Of a stretch of 55,349 bases of DNA, positions 27,176 to 37,580 are shown piece after piece; the first letter of the stretch is position 1, and the number at the start of each line of letters is the position of its first letter. The stretch spans positions 1 to 55,349 of the forward strand of contig JARGXX010000110.1 of the NCBI GenBank assembly GCA_030374765.1, given 5' to 3'. This DNA is from Agarophyton chilense. Its lineage: Eukaryota > Rhodophyta > Florideophyceae > Gracilariales > Gracilariaceae. Made by a program: the position numbers and the translations under genes. The notes under the pieces are model-generated. The model searched no databases. It was not told the DNA's origin and worked only from the letters and a program-made list of their open reading frames with translations.

Positions 27176-29473
27176 CTAAATCATATCGCCAGTTGCGACT
27201 TGAGGTTCGATTGTAGACTTAGACTTCAGTATGAGCGCCAATTTGCGCTTCGCTTGAAGTCTATTGTGTGCATCTACGACTTCATTGGGCATTGAACAGA
27301 TAGGTCCATCGGTCAGGGGCTTCGTAAAACCTTTGGCAAGCTCAAATGACGACATCACATCGTTTCCGTATAGATCATTAGAAATAGAAACAGCACGCAC
27401 AGCTTGAAGTTCCGGAGATTTTTGAGGTTCAGCTGTGCAGAGCTTAAGAAAAATGCTGCGTATTACGCCATGCTTGCTCTCGAGAGGGTTCTTACTGTGT
27501 CGACGTGGAGGTACGGGACGAAATGAGATGTTGTGTTCATCGAGGAACTTACGAAATTCGCCCTTCCCGAAGGCATCATCGCCCTGTACGGAGGCAGGTA
27601 GCCAGAAATGTGAAGTCCAACAGGCTTCAAAGCCAATTACTGCCTGATTCAGAGAGGTAGAACTGACTATAAATGCAGCAGAAAACCTTGTTGCGACGTC
27701 CATACAATGAAATAAACAGACAGACTCGAGGTAGAAATGGTCAACGCAGACGATGTCATTAAACTCACGCGACATGGATGATATGGACACCTTCCGCTTA
27801 GGTTGTGGCGGGGCAGTCGCGCGACATGAGACACAGTTCTGTATCATCTGTGAAACATAGTCTGACACAGCATCGCTCCATAGTCCGTTACGTTCCAAGA
27901 GTATTTTCATATCAGTCAGGTTAGCATGACCGCAGACATGCTTATGCACTTTGTCCACAATGGCCTTGACTTGACTCCATGGTCGGTCTTTCGACAGGTT
28001 GCCATTGAGGCAAGAGAGAGCGGATGTGTTACATGTCTCATTACAGAAGCTTGACATAGGGAGGTAACTCAAGAAGCCTTGGTTGATCATTGTAAATTGG
28101 TCAGTCATGCCATCAGCATGAAACTGCAAAGCATTGCAGGTGATATGGAGAATGTTTGATTTCTTCGTTACATTCTTCCCGATGACCCATTGAATAGAGC
28201 CATCCAGTACGAGATGGCGAATGAGCACTTTTCGTCCGCTGTCAGATACAGCGGGAATCACAACAGATCCAAGAATAGAACGAAGAGCACTAGAATGGTC
28301 ACCGATGCCGTACTGCCAGTGCGTGTGCCCGTTAAGTGACACCGGAATAGGTTCCATCTCAGATCCGACATCATGTCCAATGTGAACTGACAACAGACGA
28401 AGCTCAACATTGCCAATGGCAGAGTACGGGGCACCGTCATCTACGAGTGGCCCAATAGCCTCGTCGTCAAGAGAGTCACATGATCCATTAGTCTCATTTG
28501 TCGAACAGTTGTTGCTTGACAACACGGCCATATTAAAAGAAACAGTCTTTCCTTTGCCGTTTGCATTGTTATTACCGGAGCTTGATGAGCCATCACCAGA
28601 TCCAATTGACGAGCTAAACTCAGCAGCAGTATCATAACACTTCACTCCAGGTTTCAACGAACCATCAGGGTTGTGGCTGTCCTTCCAGTGTCCAAATTTA
28701 TTACAGGTGTGACAAGGATGACGTTTCAGTGCAGCATTTGAAGGACGACGAAAACCACTACTACGGCCACGTCTGAAGTGAGTCGTAGTACTTGCAGCAC
28801 TGGCAGATAGTGCCGCACTAGAAGTGGTAGTCGAGGCCTTCTCACACTGTTTCACGACAGAAGCAAGTTGCTTGTACGTCACCGCTATTAGGTAATCATC
28901 ATTGGAAGATTGGTCCGAGAACACAGTTCCATGAGGAGCAGCAGCTGCCAATGCAGAGACTCGTTGAGAGTGTTCGATGCTTGCGTTGCTCAAAAGCATT
29001 AAGGCAGTTATGCATTGGGGAAGTCTGGTAGTACTTGAAAAAGAGTTGAATTTCGTAACTGCGGCAGAAAAACGGGTTTCGAAGGTCTTCAACGACTCAT
29101 TCTGTGAGCGACGGGTATTCAATAGAGAGTTAAATCCATCAAATGCTTCACTAATAACTGATAAAAAGTCACGTTGATAAACTGCATCAACAATCAATTT
29201 GACACCATCTTCGCTCTCCAGCTGCTCGTTCGTCAGTTCAGCAATAAGGTCTGCAGCTTGACCATAAAGCTGTGACTTGAGCACAATAGCTTGAATTTGA
29301 GGGGGAAGCTTGTTTGAGCTGGTGTCTGGGAGAGAATCATGGTATTATTTCCAATCATACACGGCGGTCTTAAACCTTTCTTGGTTTCCTTTGCCGTCTG
29401 TCCACGGTGGACTTTTCGAGTCCCAAGCAAACCGTGGGCGGGTTGGTAGCGAATTAGTAGGGACTGGGCCCAT
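27176..29473 (-). CDS. Cop-1 Gag, protease and integrase
   Basis: The ATG at 29473 lies three bases from the LTR; a TAA at 29345-29347 breaks the first 42 codons, after which the frame is open to TAG 27176. The Gag core (LKTFETRFSAAVTKFNS) leads to a zinc knuckle CHTCNKFGHWKDSH (about residues 191-204 from 29284) whose last ligand is His rather than Cys. A protease-like LVDDGAPYSAIG follows, with D-D-G in place of D-[ST]-G. The integrase has HHCC residues (HKHVCGH ... CVSC), VCVDHFYL, QGDDAFGKGEF and NPLESKHGVIRSIF as the D, D, E motifs. All catalytic integrase residues are present. Confidence 0.9.
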
Positions 29474-29476
29474 AAC
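29464..29476 (-). other. Cop-1 primer-binding site, tRNA-iMet anticodon type
   Basis: Immediately after the 5' LTR the minus strand reads GTTATGGGCCCAG. This is the exact complement of CTGGGCCCATAAC, the anticodon stem-loop region of eukaryotic initiator tRNA-Met as I remember it. Drosophila copia is known to prime from a half-tRNA cleaved in this loop. The Gag start codon (ATGGGC) lies inside this site. Confidence 0.8.
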
Positions 29477-29762
29477 TAACAATGGTTAGTCTGACACACA
29501 GGAGAGACTTCAAAGAACTGAGGCTGAACACAGAAAGTCAATGTAACTCAGGCGCAAGTCCTCTCTTCAATTTACAAGCAGCTACCTACAGAGTAGACTT
29601 ATATAGTCCTCAAAGCTGAGGTTAGACAAAAGTACATACATTACAAACAACATATAAAATACAAACTGCATGGCAACCATTCACGTGATATGAATCTGGC
29701 AAAGTCACAACCATTCAAATCTTATGACTCAGAATATCCGTGTTGGTCAAACATCATCAATA
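29477..29762 (-). repeat. Cop-1 5' LTR (286 bp)
   Basis: Same termini and length as the 3' LTR. I count three single-base differences between them (24694/29491, 24771/29568 and 24812/29609, approximate positions). Confidence 0.92.
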
Positions 29763-29767
29763 AGTCT

Positions 29768-30627
29768 CACTCTACGTTTTCAGTAAAACTACATGATGCA
29801 TTGTACGTGGCCAAAAAAATATTTTTCTACGAATCGTTATGTGTGTGTAAAAATTTTACACACGCCACTGACCTTGTGTGTTAACAAATCGTACAACAGC
29901 TTTTGATTCTTGTTCCATTGAAAAAAGGGAAACTCTTTTCTTCCGATCTTAGAACATATTTATAGTTGTTTGATTCTCTTAGAAGTGAGAGAAAAGTATT
30001 ATGCTTGCAGAAGATCTACTGTTTAGCATGTTTCTTTAATATTTTGATATTCAAGTCTGAATTTACGGTTGATGCTTTGGCTGTTGTTTCTGTTCTAAAA
30101 GCTTTTCCTGAGGCCTAAACAACAATCTCTGATTACTCAAACTCCGAAAATTTTTATCTTTCAAAATATCATTTGCGCCGAAGTCAAGAAGCTATTATAC
30201 TATACTTGTGCACCTTCTTAAAAAATAGTTTGTTATGCAGTCTGTTTAGAAATTTCAGGAAATGTGCAACGATAAAATCAACTAACGTTTTATGGAAGAA
30301 AAACTTTATTCATTTAAGAGAAATGTGCAAAGTGCATTCAGTTCATTTCAGAAACGTGAACTAAGGGCCGTTCCTGAGTCTCTTTTTCACGAAACGAAAC
30401 AATTGAAAGTGTTAGCGAGGCAGTCAGGATCCTACCCGTTGCCTTCTGATGTTTAAGGTTTCGTTCCATTTAAGGCGGCTCGCTCGTTGCTGCCTTCTTT
30501 GAAATTGAAGTTCAAAAGGTACGCTTGCCCTTTACAAATACAATCGGTATGGGCGCTTCCGATCAGTATTTGCCGCTCGAGCGGTTCCTCAGGAACTGCT
30601 TTCGGCCCTAAATAAAGCAGTCATCAT
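29768..30627. other. No recognised gene
   Basis: The sequence is AT-rich, with an inverted repeat GTGTGTAAAAATTTTACACAC near 29842 (perfect arms) and otherwise short frames only. I see nothing else to annotate. Confidence 0.5.
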
Positions 30628-31640
30628 GACCGAACCAGAGCAAACACAAAACACCCCGCAAGACTGTAATATATATGAAATCCCTTCGGAACTACCAACA
30701 GCACTACACCAACTGCATGCCCATGATATACATCAGATCCCTTCAGAACTATAAATAGCGGAAAAATAGCTACAGGCCCATAAATTGGGCAGCTCGGAGT
30801 GCAAAAAAGCCCTTGGAGTCCTAAACTTAAGTGAAGCAATCAATCCAAAAGTAGCAACGAAGCGCGAACTCATCGCGATGAAAATGGTACAAAGAGGCGC
30901 GAGCTTATATCAACTTCTTCATCTCATTGACGGCAGAACGGTCCAGAACGGTTAATCATTTCTTTCTCTTCAGTGTCTCCAGCGTAATACGGATCGAAAT
31001 ACAAAACCAAGAATTGGAAGCAAAGATATCAAGTTTGTAAGGGGTGCTTTTCCAACCGTATCAGACCAAAGTGTGTATGTCTCTGTATCCTTGCAGAGTT
31101 TATGTCCGGGTGAGAGCAGCAGACCTGCGTTCGAAGCCGTGGAACTCTGCAGACTTTTGCATGTTCTCGCAGATGCGCGCGTTGAGGCCACGAGAACCAA
31201 ATTAATGGAATGAACGAACAAGGAGGAGCTTGACCAGCAGATCGGAGATCCATGGTGTTAGAGAATAGCGCCATCGTTTAATGATTTCACGTTAAAACCA
31301 GAGCCTTACAAAATAATTTGCGGTGGAGTTGCGCGGATTGACATACTCATGATAAAACCTGCACTGCGCCCGCATGTGCGCGAAGGCGGAATGCTGAAGA
31401 GGATGTTGGCGGAATTTGAAAGTACGTATGGAAAGTGCGTTTCCAGATACTAAGCCTACGGACAAGGAGATCCAGAGACTTTTACTACTTTTGCTGACGG
31501 GCGGGCTCATATCATCTACGGTTATCCCTTCTCAAAGTTGCACCCTCATTCTAAAACAGTTTGTAGCGTGTTCGATAGGAAGGGATGCGGAAAGGGAAGA
31601 AGGTGTTGCCTCCGGAGTCCGGCAGTACGAGTTTGGGTGA
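30628..31640 (+). pseudogene. Decayed gag-like gene with CCCH-type zinc finger
   Basis: An ATG at 30628 begins MTEPEQTQNTPQDCNIYEIP, interrupted by stops. A long in-phase stretch from about 30978 follows through GAFPTVSDQSVYVSVSLQSL and AFEAVELCRLLHVLADARVE to LMIKPALRPHVREGGMLKRM. Near 31540-31600 lies HSKTVCSVFDRKGCGKGRRC, resembling a CCCH zinc finger (C-x7-C-x5-C) of the sort found in some retroelement Gag proteins; the final His is not seen. At least five stops interrupt it. The assignment to gag rests on the zinc finger and on a neighbouring copia fragment; a host gene is possible. Confidence 0.4.
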
Positions 31641-31759
31641 AATGATAATGTTCGCGCGCAATCGAAGCGATCAAGGCGGGAAGTTCATGTAGTTAATGTT
31701 TTTGGTATGTACGATCTTGTTTCTGCGTTAAAGTCCCAGAAGGTGACTGCTTCTGCAGA

Positions 31760-32225
31760 CTTAGAAAAGGTGGATGTGAATGAGCAACGATTACGATTGA
31801 GCTCTGTAAGCCGCCGGAGCCTGATGCGTCTTACAGACGCCACGTGGACTGGCGGACCTCAGCTAGACTCATTTAGATTATTATTATTTTTTAATTAGTG
31901 AACTTGATTAGCTTTACTGTGCCAGGAAGATCCCAGCGCCTCGCCATTGCTATTTACTTGGCTCGAGTGATGATTCTCCCTTAGATTAAGGTAGCCACCG
32001 TTAAAATACTAAATTATCCCTTTTGGAGTATTATTTCCACGAATTGGTCTTTAAGACATCGTTTCCGTAGCTCCGACATGTACGACTACGCAGTAAACGC
32101 CATCCCATTGCTTCAAGTATTCTGGGGGGACCGCCGTCAAGGATACGAACCTTAGGACCCGCTCTACCACAATACCCCAGGTTTAGACCAGTACGCTAAC
32201 ACACCAGTCCTTGCGTTACAGTGGA
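31760..32225. repeat. Left arm of a diverged inverted repeat pair
   Basis: This segment, read on the plus strand, aligns with the reverse complement of 33325-33800. Shared phrases include GTAAGCCGCCGG, AGCGCCTCGCCA, ACTTGGCTCGAGTGA, CAGTAAACGCC and GCGTTACA. Identity looks around 70% over more than 400 bases. Both arms contain, pointing outward, a Pol III B-box-like GGTTCGWATC preceded by an A-box-like TAGCGTACTGG. They may be two SINE-like insertions, two LTRs in opposite orientation, or long terminal inverted repeats. Confidence 0.7.
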
Positions 32226-32345
32226 GCGCAAAAGACTTGAATATAAATTGCTCGATGGGCAGTCTCGATCGACGTTTTCTACCTTGGAATGACGTTTAAT
32301 CCTGTGAAACAATTTGAAAGGAAGACCGCCCTGTAAAATATCGTT

Positions 32346-33310
32346 CTAACTTTTCCACGAGCATCTTCCATCTGTAGCCTTTCGAGAATGCGTTTGACCA
32401 CACCGTTGTTTTCTTTCTACAATCTCAGTTTTGTTGTGTCGCCTTACTGGTCGCATTTTGAATCGAATGTCTCTTTCGGATAGAAACTTACAAATTTCTC
32501 TTGAGTCCATTTCATTATCTCCAGATAGGGCATTGGGAGCTGCGTGCCTATTCAGCCATTCTTTTTTAATTACGATGGTTGCTGTTCGCGATTCCCTATT
32601 ACTTGTAATCACTGCCTCAGAGTAACCTGTGCCTGAATCAACTACGCGCAACACTGTGTATTTTTTACTTCTAATGTTACAGAACATATAATCAACCTGT
32701 ACTTCGATATTGAAGGCTTGATTGACGCGGTTGATTGAGATCTTCTTTGTTGGCACAGGAAGATCGGAATTTGGGCAAATGGGACAATTGATCTCTAGAT
32801 CCAACTCTTTGTCTTTATATCCAGCTCGCTCGCAGAAGTTGATTATTTCGGTGGCATGACCGTGAGATAGACGCTGTAACCAAGTGGCCAGCGTTTTTGG
32901 TCGGGTTCTTTCTATTCCTGAACTCAATAATCCGCAAACAGTTGGGATGATCGCTACATGAGCTCTCAAGTCATACTCCGATGAAGACTTTAAGTAAATT
33001 CTGAGTACCCTTGGTCCGTTATTCAGAGATCTCTTGACAGTATTTGTTGGTGGTTGTGCGAAAAAGTTCGTTTGGCTGTATTGCTTCATATCACGTGAGA
33101 TCGTTAGCGGTGAGTTGTCGTCGAACAGATCTAATGTAATCTCAATGTTCTTGTTGTTTGATTCCTGCAAAGATATTGTTCAAGAACATGCCAAATTCCT
33201 TGGATTGGGACATTGATCTCCCCATCTGCGGCGATATTGCATCCTTGCCTTCGAGGGTCTGAATGTTATATGCAGTACTTGACTCCAAGCGTGTGGCAGA
33301 AATAATACCT
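32346..33310 (-). pseudogene. Cop-2: copia-type protease-integrase fragment
   Basis: The 274-codon frame 33170-32346 carries a zinc domain (LQRLSHGHATEIINFCERAG ... CPIC) and integrase core motifs FNIEVQVDYMF (Asp), NALSGDNEMDS (Asp) and RRHNKTEIVERKQ (Glu). Upstream, in another phase, an open stretch (ATRLESSTAYNIQTLEGKD) runs to about 33310 and may be protease-region sequence. It lacks RT and ends at a stop before the left inverted repeat. It differs clearly from Cop-1, so it represents another lineage. Confidence 0.78.
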
Positions 33311-33324
33311 CTTGAGAAGATGGG

Positions 33325-33800
33325 ACTCCAATGTAACGCAATGACGGGTTAAGTCAGCGTACGGGTCTCGGCCGGTGGTAGCGTGATATAGTGGGTCCTA
33401 TGGTTCGAATCTTTGATGGCGGCACTCCCAGAGTACTTGGTGCAATGTGCGGCGTTTACTGGGTAATTCTACATGTTGGAGCTACGTAATCGATGGCTTG
33501 AAGACCAAAGGGTGGAATTTATATACCTAAGGGGTTTATTTAGTATTCTAACGGTGCCTACCGTACTCTAAGAGAGAAGCGTCACTCGAGCCAAGTATAT
33601 AGTACTGGCGAGGCGCTTAGATCTCCCCCGCACTGTAATGCTAATCTATTACACTAACAAAAATAAATTAATAATCTACATGAGTCCACCGGAGGTCGAC
33701 CCTTAAACGTGTCACCTGCAAGATCCTTCATGGCCCGGCGGCTTACCGGGCTCAACCGGTATCATCGCTTCTTCACATATCCCCCTCCTTAGGATTCGAC
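33325..33800. repeat. Right arm of the inverted repeat pair
   Basis: Reverse complement of 31760-32225, with about 30% divergence. The plus strand here contains GGTTCGAATC at about 33412, a close match to the tRNA-gene B box. Upstream, TCAGCGTACGGG is a poorer A-box match. No full cloverleaf can be folded, so I do not call a tRNA. Confidence 0.7.
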
Positions 33801-34561
33801 CGTCACGGCGAAGTCTAGATGGTTTCATAACTGCTCCACGGTACGCGTGCACTTCATTTCTATCGGTACCATTGGGTACGGTGGTACGTCGCGTCGTCAC
33901 CGCCTGCGGGGATGCGTGAGCCGACCATTGGCACCGAAGGGAAATTAATCTGCCTAAGGATTGAAACTGCCACGCGCCGTGAGCGCTGGCCATAGGCGAT
34001 CGCCGGCGTATTCCTAGCGTCGCGTTGCCGAGACGGTCCATTGGGTTCTTCCTTCATCTCCGTTCTTCCCTTGGCGACCCTCCGCGCTTCTTCCTCCGAG
34101 GTTCACGCCTGTCAGTCCGTTCGGGTCAACTCGCCTCAGATATGTGTCTTCAGTGGCACCAAAGAGTCCTCATGCTTGTAGGTGTTGGAGCAGCCTGCCG
34201 TATTGTTTATGAGTTTCTACCCTATGTTCATTGTTGATCCAGCAACAATGTGAGCGTTCGTTCATTTTCGACTACCAACTATCTGAACTAGAGCCAAGTG
34301 CCTGCTCTCGTTCACTTTGGTATGGGGAGGCGTGAATCTGTAGCATAGAAAAGGGTTTTCTGGTGTCATGAATGCAGACGAATCCTTCTTTGCTAACCAA
34401 CAACATGGAATTGGTTGATACTCACTTTTAACAGATGACATAATGAGAAGGGGTCATCATCTTGATCCTGAGTGTTACAATGAAGCAAGAAACGGGTTGG
34501 CGCATTAAAGGATGACACGCTTTATTGGTCCCCAAAATCTCGCTGTTGCTGGTCGACTCAC
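33801..34561. other. Upstream flank of the vWA gene; no gene recognised
   Basis: Short frames only. The GC-richer part (33801-34130) may continue the right inverted repeat; the rest is presumably the regulatory region of the vWA gene. Confidence 0.5.
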
Positions 34562-34569
34562 TATATAAA
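34562..34569 (+). promoter_or_regulatory. TATA box of the vWA gene
   Basis: TATATAAA lies 114 bases before the ATG, which leaves room for a 5' leader of about 85 bases. A pyrimidine-rich CATCAACTTCTGCACT near 34587-34602 is a plausible transcription start. Confidence 0.55.
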
Positions 34570-34682
34570 CCATTGAAGATAGGCCATCAACTTCTGCACT
34601 AACCATACAGCAACTTAAACTTGGGAAGGTCTACCTATAATTCAGCACCACCTACATAACTGGTCTCTTACAACAAACTAAG

Positions 34683-35414
34683 ATGTTTCGCATTCTCATT
34701 TCCTTTTTTGCGTTTATCGCAGCTGCCCAGGCCGCTGTAACTGCTTCGCAGGCACAGACTCGAATTAATGCCATTGATTCTCCTTTACTTCAGGACCCTA
34801 CCAATCTAGCGTCCGTCAATGAGGCCATTCAAATCGCTGTTAACTCTAACTGCGATGCAAATATCTGTTTTGCAATCGATGGAAGCGGTTCTATGTCTGA
34901 GGATGAGTTCCAGCTCCAACTAGACTTCGTGAAGATCATTAAAGCTGTTCTTTCTCTCAACCCAGACTCGCAATGTGCTGTTATTCAATATGGCTCGAGA
35001 CCACAGATTATATCCACACTAACTAAGTGCGTCGAAATGATCCTTCTGGATGTACAGAGCACTCTCCAAATCCGATCACCCAGAACTTTCATTGCTCCTG
35101 GACTTGCAGGCTGCATGAGACAATTGAACAAGGTTAAGGGCGAGGCCAATAAGATCATTCTGATGGGAGATGGTCGCAGTACCTTTGACAGTCGGGACCC
35201 CCCGCTTGATCCGCCTTCAATCGCCCAGGTTTTCCTTGCTGAACCGAACAATGCCATTTCCGCGGTGGCTGTGAGTTTCCCGAATACAGAAATGCTGGAA
35301 GCTATCACTGGTACCCCCGACCGTGTATTTATGGTTGCCGACTGGTTCAGCGTTCTGGACGTTATCGAGGAACTTGTGGAACAAGTTTGTGGGAGTGATC
35401 AAGTCGAGTTTTAA
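34683..35414 (+). CDS. Secreted vWA-domain protein (243 aa)
   Basis: This uninterrupted ORF begins with a clear signal peptide (MFRILISFFAFIAAAQA, cleavage near residue 17). One vWA domain fills residues about 58-240: FAIDGSGSMS holds the metal-ion-dependent adhesion site DxSxS (D66, S68, S70), with Thr135 (SPRTFIAPGL) and Asp163 (LMGDGR) completing the MIDAS set. Six Cys residues after the signal could form disulphides. There is no transmembrane segment or GPI signal, so it is probably released to the cell surface or medium. vWA domains bind protein or carbohydrate partners; the ligand is unknown. Its last codons coincide with the left end of duplicated copy B, and copy A starts with the same codons, so the gene is probably part of a tandem array. 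Confidence 0.9.
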   Translation: MFRILISFFAFIAAAQAAVTASQAQTRINAIDSPLLQDPTNLASVNEAIQIAVNSNCDANICFAIDGSGSMSEDEFQLQLDFVKIIKAVLSLNPDSQCAVIQYGSRPQIISTLTKCVEMILLDVQSTLQIRSPRTFIAPGLAGCMRQLNKVKGEANKIILMGDGRSTFDSRDPPLDPPSIAQVFLAEPNNAISAVAVSFPNTEMLEAITGTPDRVFMVADWFSVLDVIEELVEQVCGSDQVEF

Positions 35415-37580
35415 TTTTCTTTCTGAAGTGTTCTGATTGCTTTGCTAATCTTGTTAAGTAATTCCTTATGTAAAGATCACTCGTTTCAATACATTTTGAA
35501 AACTACTGCGCTGTTCTCTCTATTGTAATTCTCTTATGAAGATGGCATGTTGCGGTTCGTGTGGTTTTCATCGCTTTGGGCTACATACTGTATCTATTCT
35601 CTAAAATGATTCAAGGTTTCCATAATGTAGGAAGTGGACGTCGATTTAGGGCGACAAAATAATTTCGAGGCACCTCAAACTGTGAGCTTGTACTATTTAG
35701 TCTTGAGATTTTACAAAGATCGAAGCGTTCTGTCTTGGTTGGCAGATGGAGAGCATGATGGCTGTTTCATGACGCGGAATGTTGCTAAAGCACAACGTTT
35801 ATTTTCGTCGAATTTGCGCAACGATGGTATTGCGAAACAGAACGATCACAGCAATGTGGGATTTCTGCATGTGTTTCTGGCGCCCGTGGAACGTCACTTT
35901 TGGTTTCAAGTTTGCGTGTTGGGGCCGTAGTAATCCGCTGTGGCACGCAACACGACCCCTCAACGAGCGAAGAAGAATCTGTGCAATGAGAGCTGGGTGA
36001 TGTACTGTAATACCTCTCCATACAAGGGTGCAAGAACTCAGAGGAGCAAAAGTGGTATTTGCTTGTTTGCTTTGAATTTCATGACGTGTTTTTAATATGA
36101 GATGCGAACAGCAAGTTTTCAGCTATTGGCGGCGTTGTACTGTATCTACGCATCCACCTTCGAGGATACTCCGCATTGTTGATTCCTCCTTGACAACGAA
36201 GGTTTCCTGAACTATAAAACCTTACCGTCTAAATAATACGTCATGCGACAATTCCTAGTTACGACTGGTTTACCTGGAGCGCTGGTGCGCGGCGTCGTCG
36301 ACACTATCTTCCCCTGGCACTGTAACTGACGACAGCAGCAGGGCGACAAACAAAACATGCTGCGAGAAACACTGAGCCACAGCTGCAGTTGAAAGCCGTG
36401 CTGTCGCCAAACAGCGCATCTAAAGGCTACTATTCAAAGGCATTCTCGAAAGCCAGTTGGAGGATGCCGCCAGAATTTCATGTAGGCAGCAAACTTTCTC
36501 TGAAATTCTGTACCGTTGTGAATTGTACGACAAGTGAGCAAGCATTTAAAAAGAATGCAGCATTAGTTACCCAAGGGTAGTGGCTTTTCAAGGGACGACG
36601 AAGATGTTTTCTCTTGCTGTGCTCCTGGTGACATTTGGACATGGCACTACAGCTGACAGCTAGATCTAAATGACACAATGACATTGACTTAGCACATGCA
36701 CTGACATTCAGGTCCGGCACACGTACACATATCCACATGAAGACAGCGTTGAAACCTGGACAGAACAGTGTCGGTTTGACTAGATCTATCTGCATGATCT
36801 ACAGATAACTGTTTTCCATGACACTGATTTCAACACCAGAACCCTGTCCAAACCTATTTGTTCATCTACTTCAACTCTATGCTGTACTGGAACTTTTCAT
36901 TCCCTTGCGTGCTGCGTTCTCAGTGACATACTGTTAAGAACAGGAGAAGAAACATTTCCCATCTTGAAAACTCTTTAGACCCCCTCTTCCCACCTGCAGT
37001 GTGGCTGGTAGCCACAGGAACGCTTGCCTGGAGCGCCCAACGAGCTTGATCATTTGTATTTATTCATCCACTATCGTTCTTAAGTTCTTTAACGATAAAA
37101 CGCGTTGGACAACAATCTTTACCAAAATTTGTAAGAAACCCTTGGTTTATTGCGCTCTTCGCACTTCTCTCTAGCACAATATCCAGCCAAGTTGCGACAT
37201 GCGGATTGGAGTTTTTCTTGACAACGAGTGGAGAGGCACTGTGATTATCATTAATTCTACAATAGATTGGCTGCTTTTTCTGGAGAGAACTGTCACCCTA
37301 GGGTAGAACAATACGAATGTGGACGTTAGTAGTGGTAGTTTTATTAATTAAAGTTATATTGATGGGGCACCTCTCCCGCCTTTTCAAAGAAGTGACTGAC
37401 ACCCAACAGGCGGCACAAACGCTGCTGGAGTCGTGCCGGAAGCAAAATTCTCCTCTTCAAAAGGGTTGTATTACCCAACCTTCTTTTCATAGGAAGAGGG
37501 CATTGAACTGCCAGGCTTTAGTAGAGTAAATTTGTTTCACTAATATCATCGCAATTAGTATCTCAGTATCTCTGCTTCCA
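35415..37580. other. Copy B: downstream flank of the vWA gene
   Basis: Counterpart of 22-2189. Here it directly follows the complete vWA gene, so its first part is that gene's 3' UTR. No other gene is recognised. Confidence 0.6.

Larger units (their letters stand above)
24680..29762 (-). mobile_element. Cop-1: Ty1/copia retrotransposon (5083 bp), minus strand
   Basis: 286-bp LTRs differing at three positions (about 1%) flank one continuous polyprotein frame, read on the minus strand from an ATG at 29473 to a TGA at 24980. The 5-bp duplication AGTCT brackets it. Order is Gag, protease, integrase, Tudor-like module, RT, RNase H, the copia order with integrase before RT. The frame holds three stops (29345, 27176, 25628) and no frameshift, so this is the youngest insertion in the window. 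The layout is very tight: the start codon is three bases from the 5' LTR and the stop abuts the polypurine tract. Confidence 0.95.

Noticed and set aside
33380..33440. Possible tRNA gene (GGTTCGAATC)
   Set aside because: B box is good but the T stem, acceptor stem and A box do not form a cloverleaf; treated as a tRNA-like part of a repeat.
31760..33800. LTR pair of Cop-2
   Set aside because: The repeats are inverted, whereas LTRs of one element must be direct.
33712..34041. Minus-strand frame of 109 codons upstream of the vWA gene
   Set aside because: Overlaps the right inverted repeat and has no recognisable features.
34683..35414. vWA protein as a toxin or pore former
   Set aside because: Only an adhesion-type vWA fold with a signal peptide is visible; nothing indicates toxicity.
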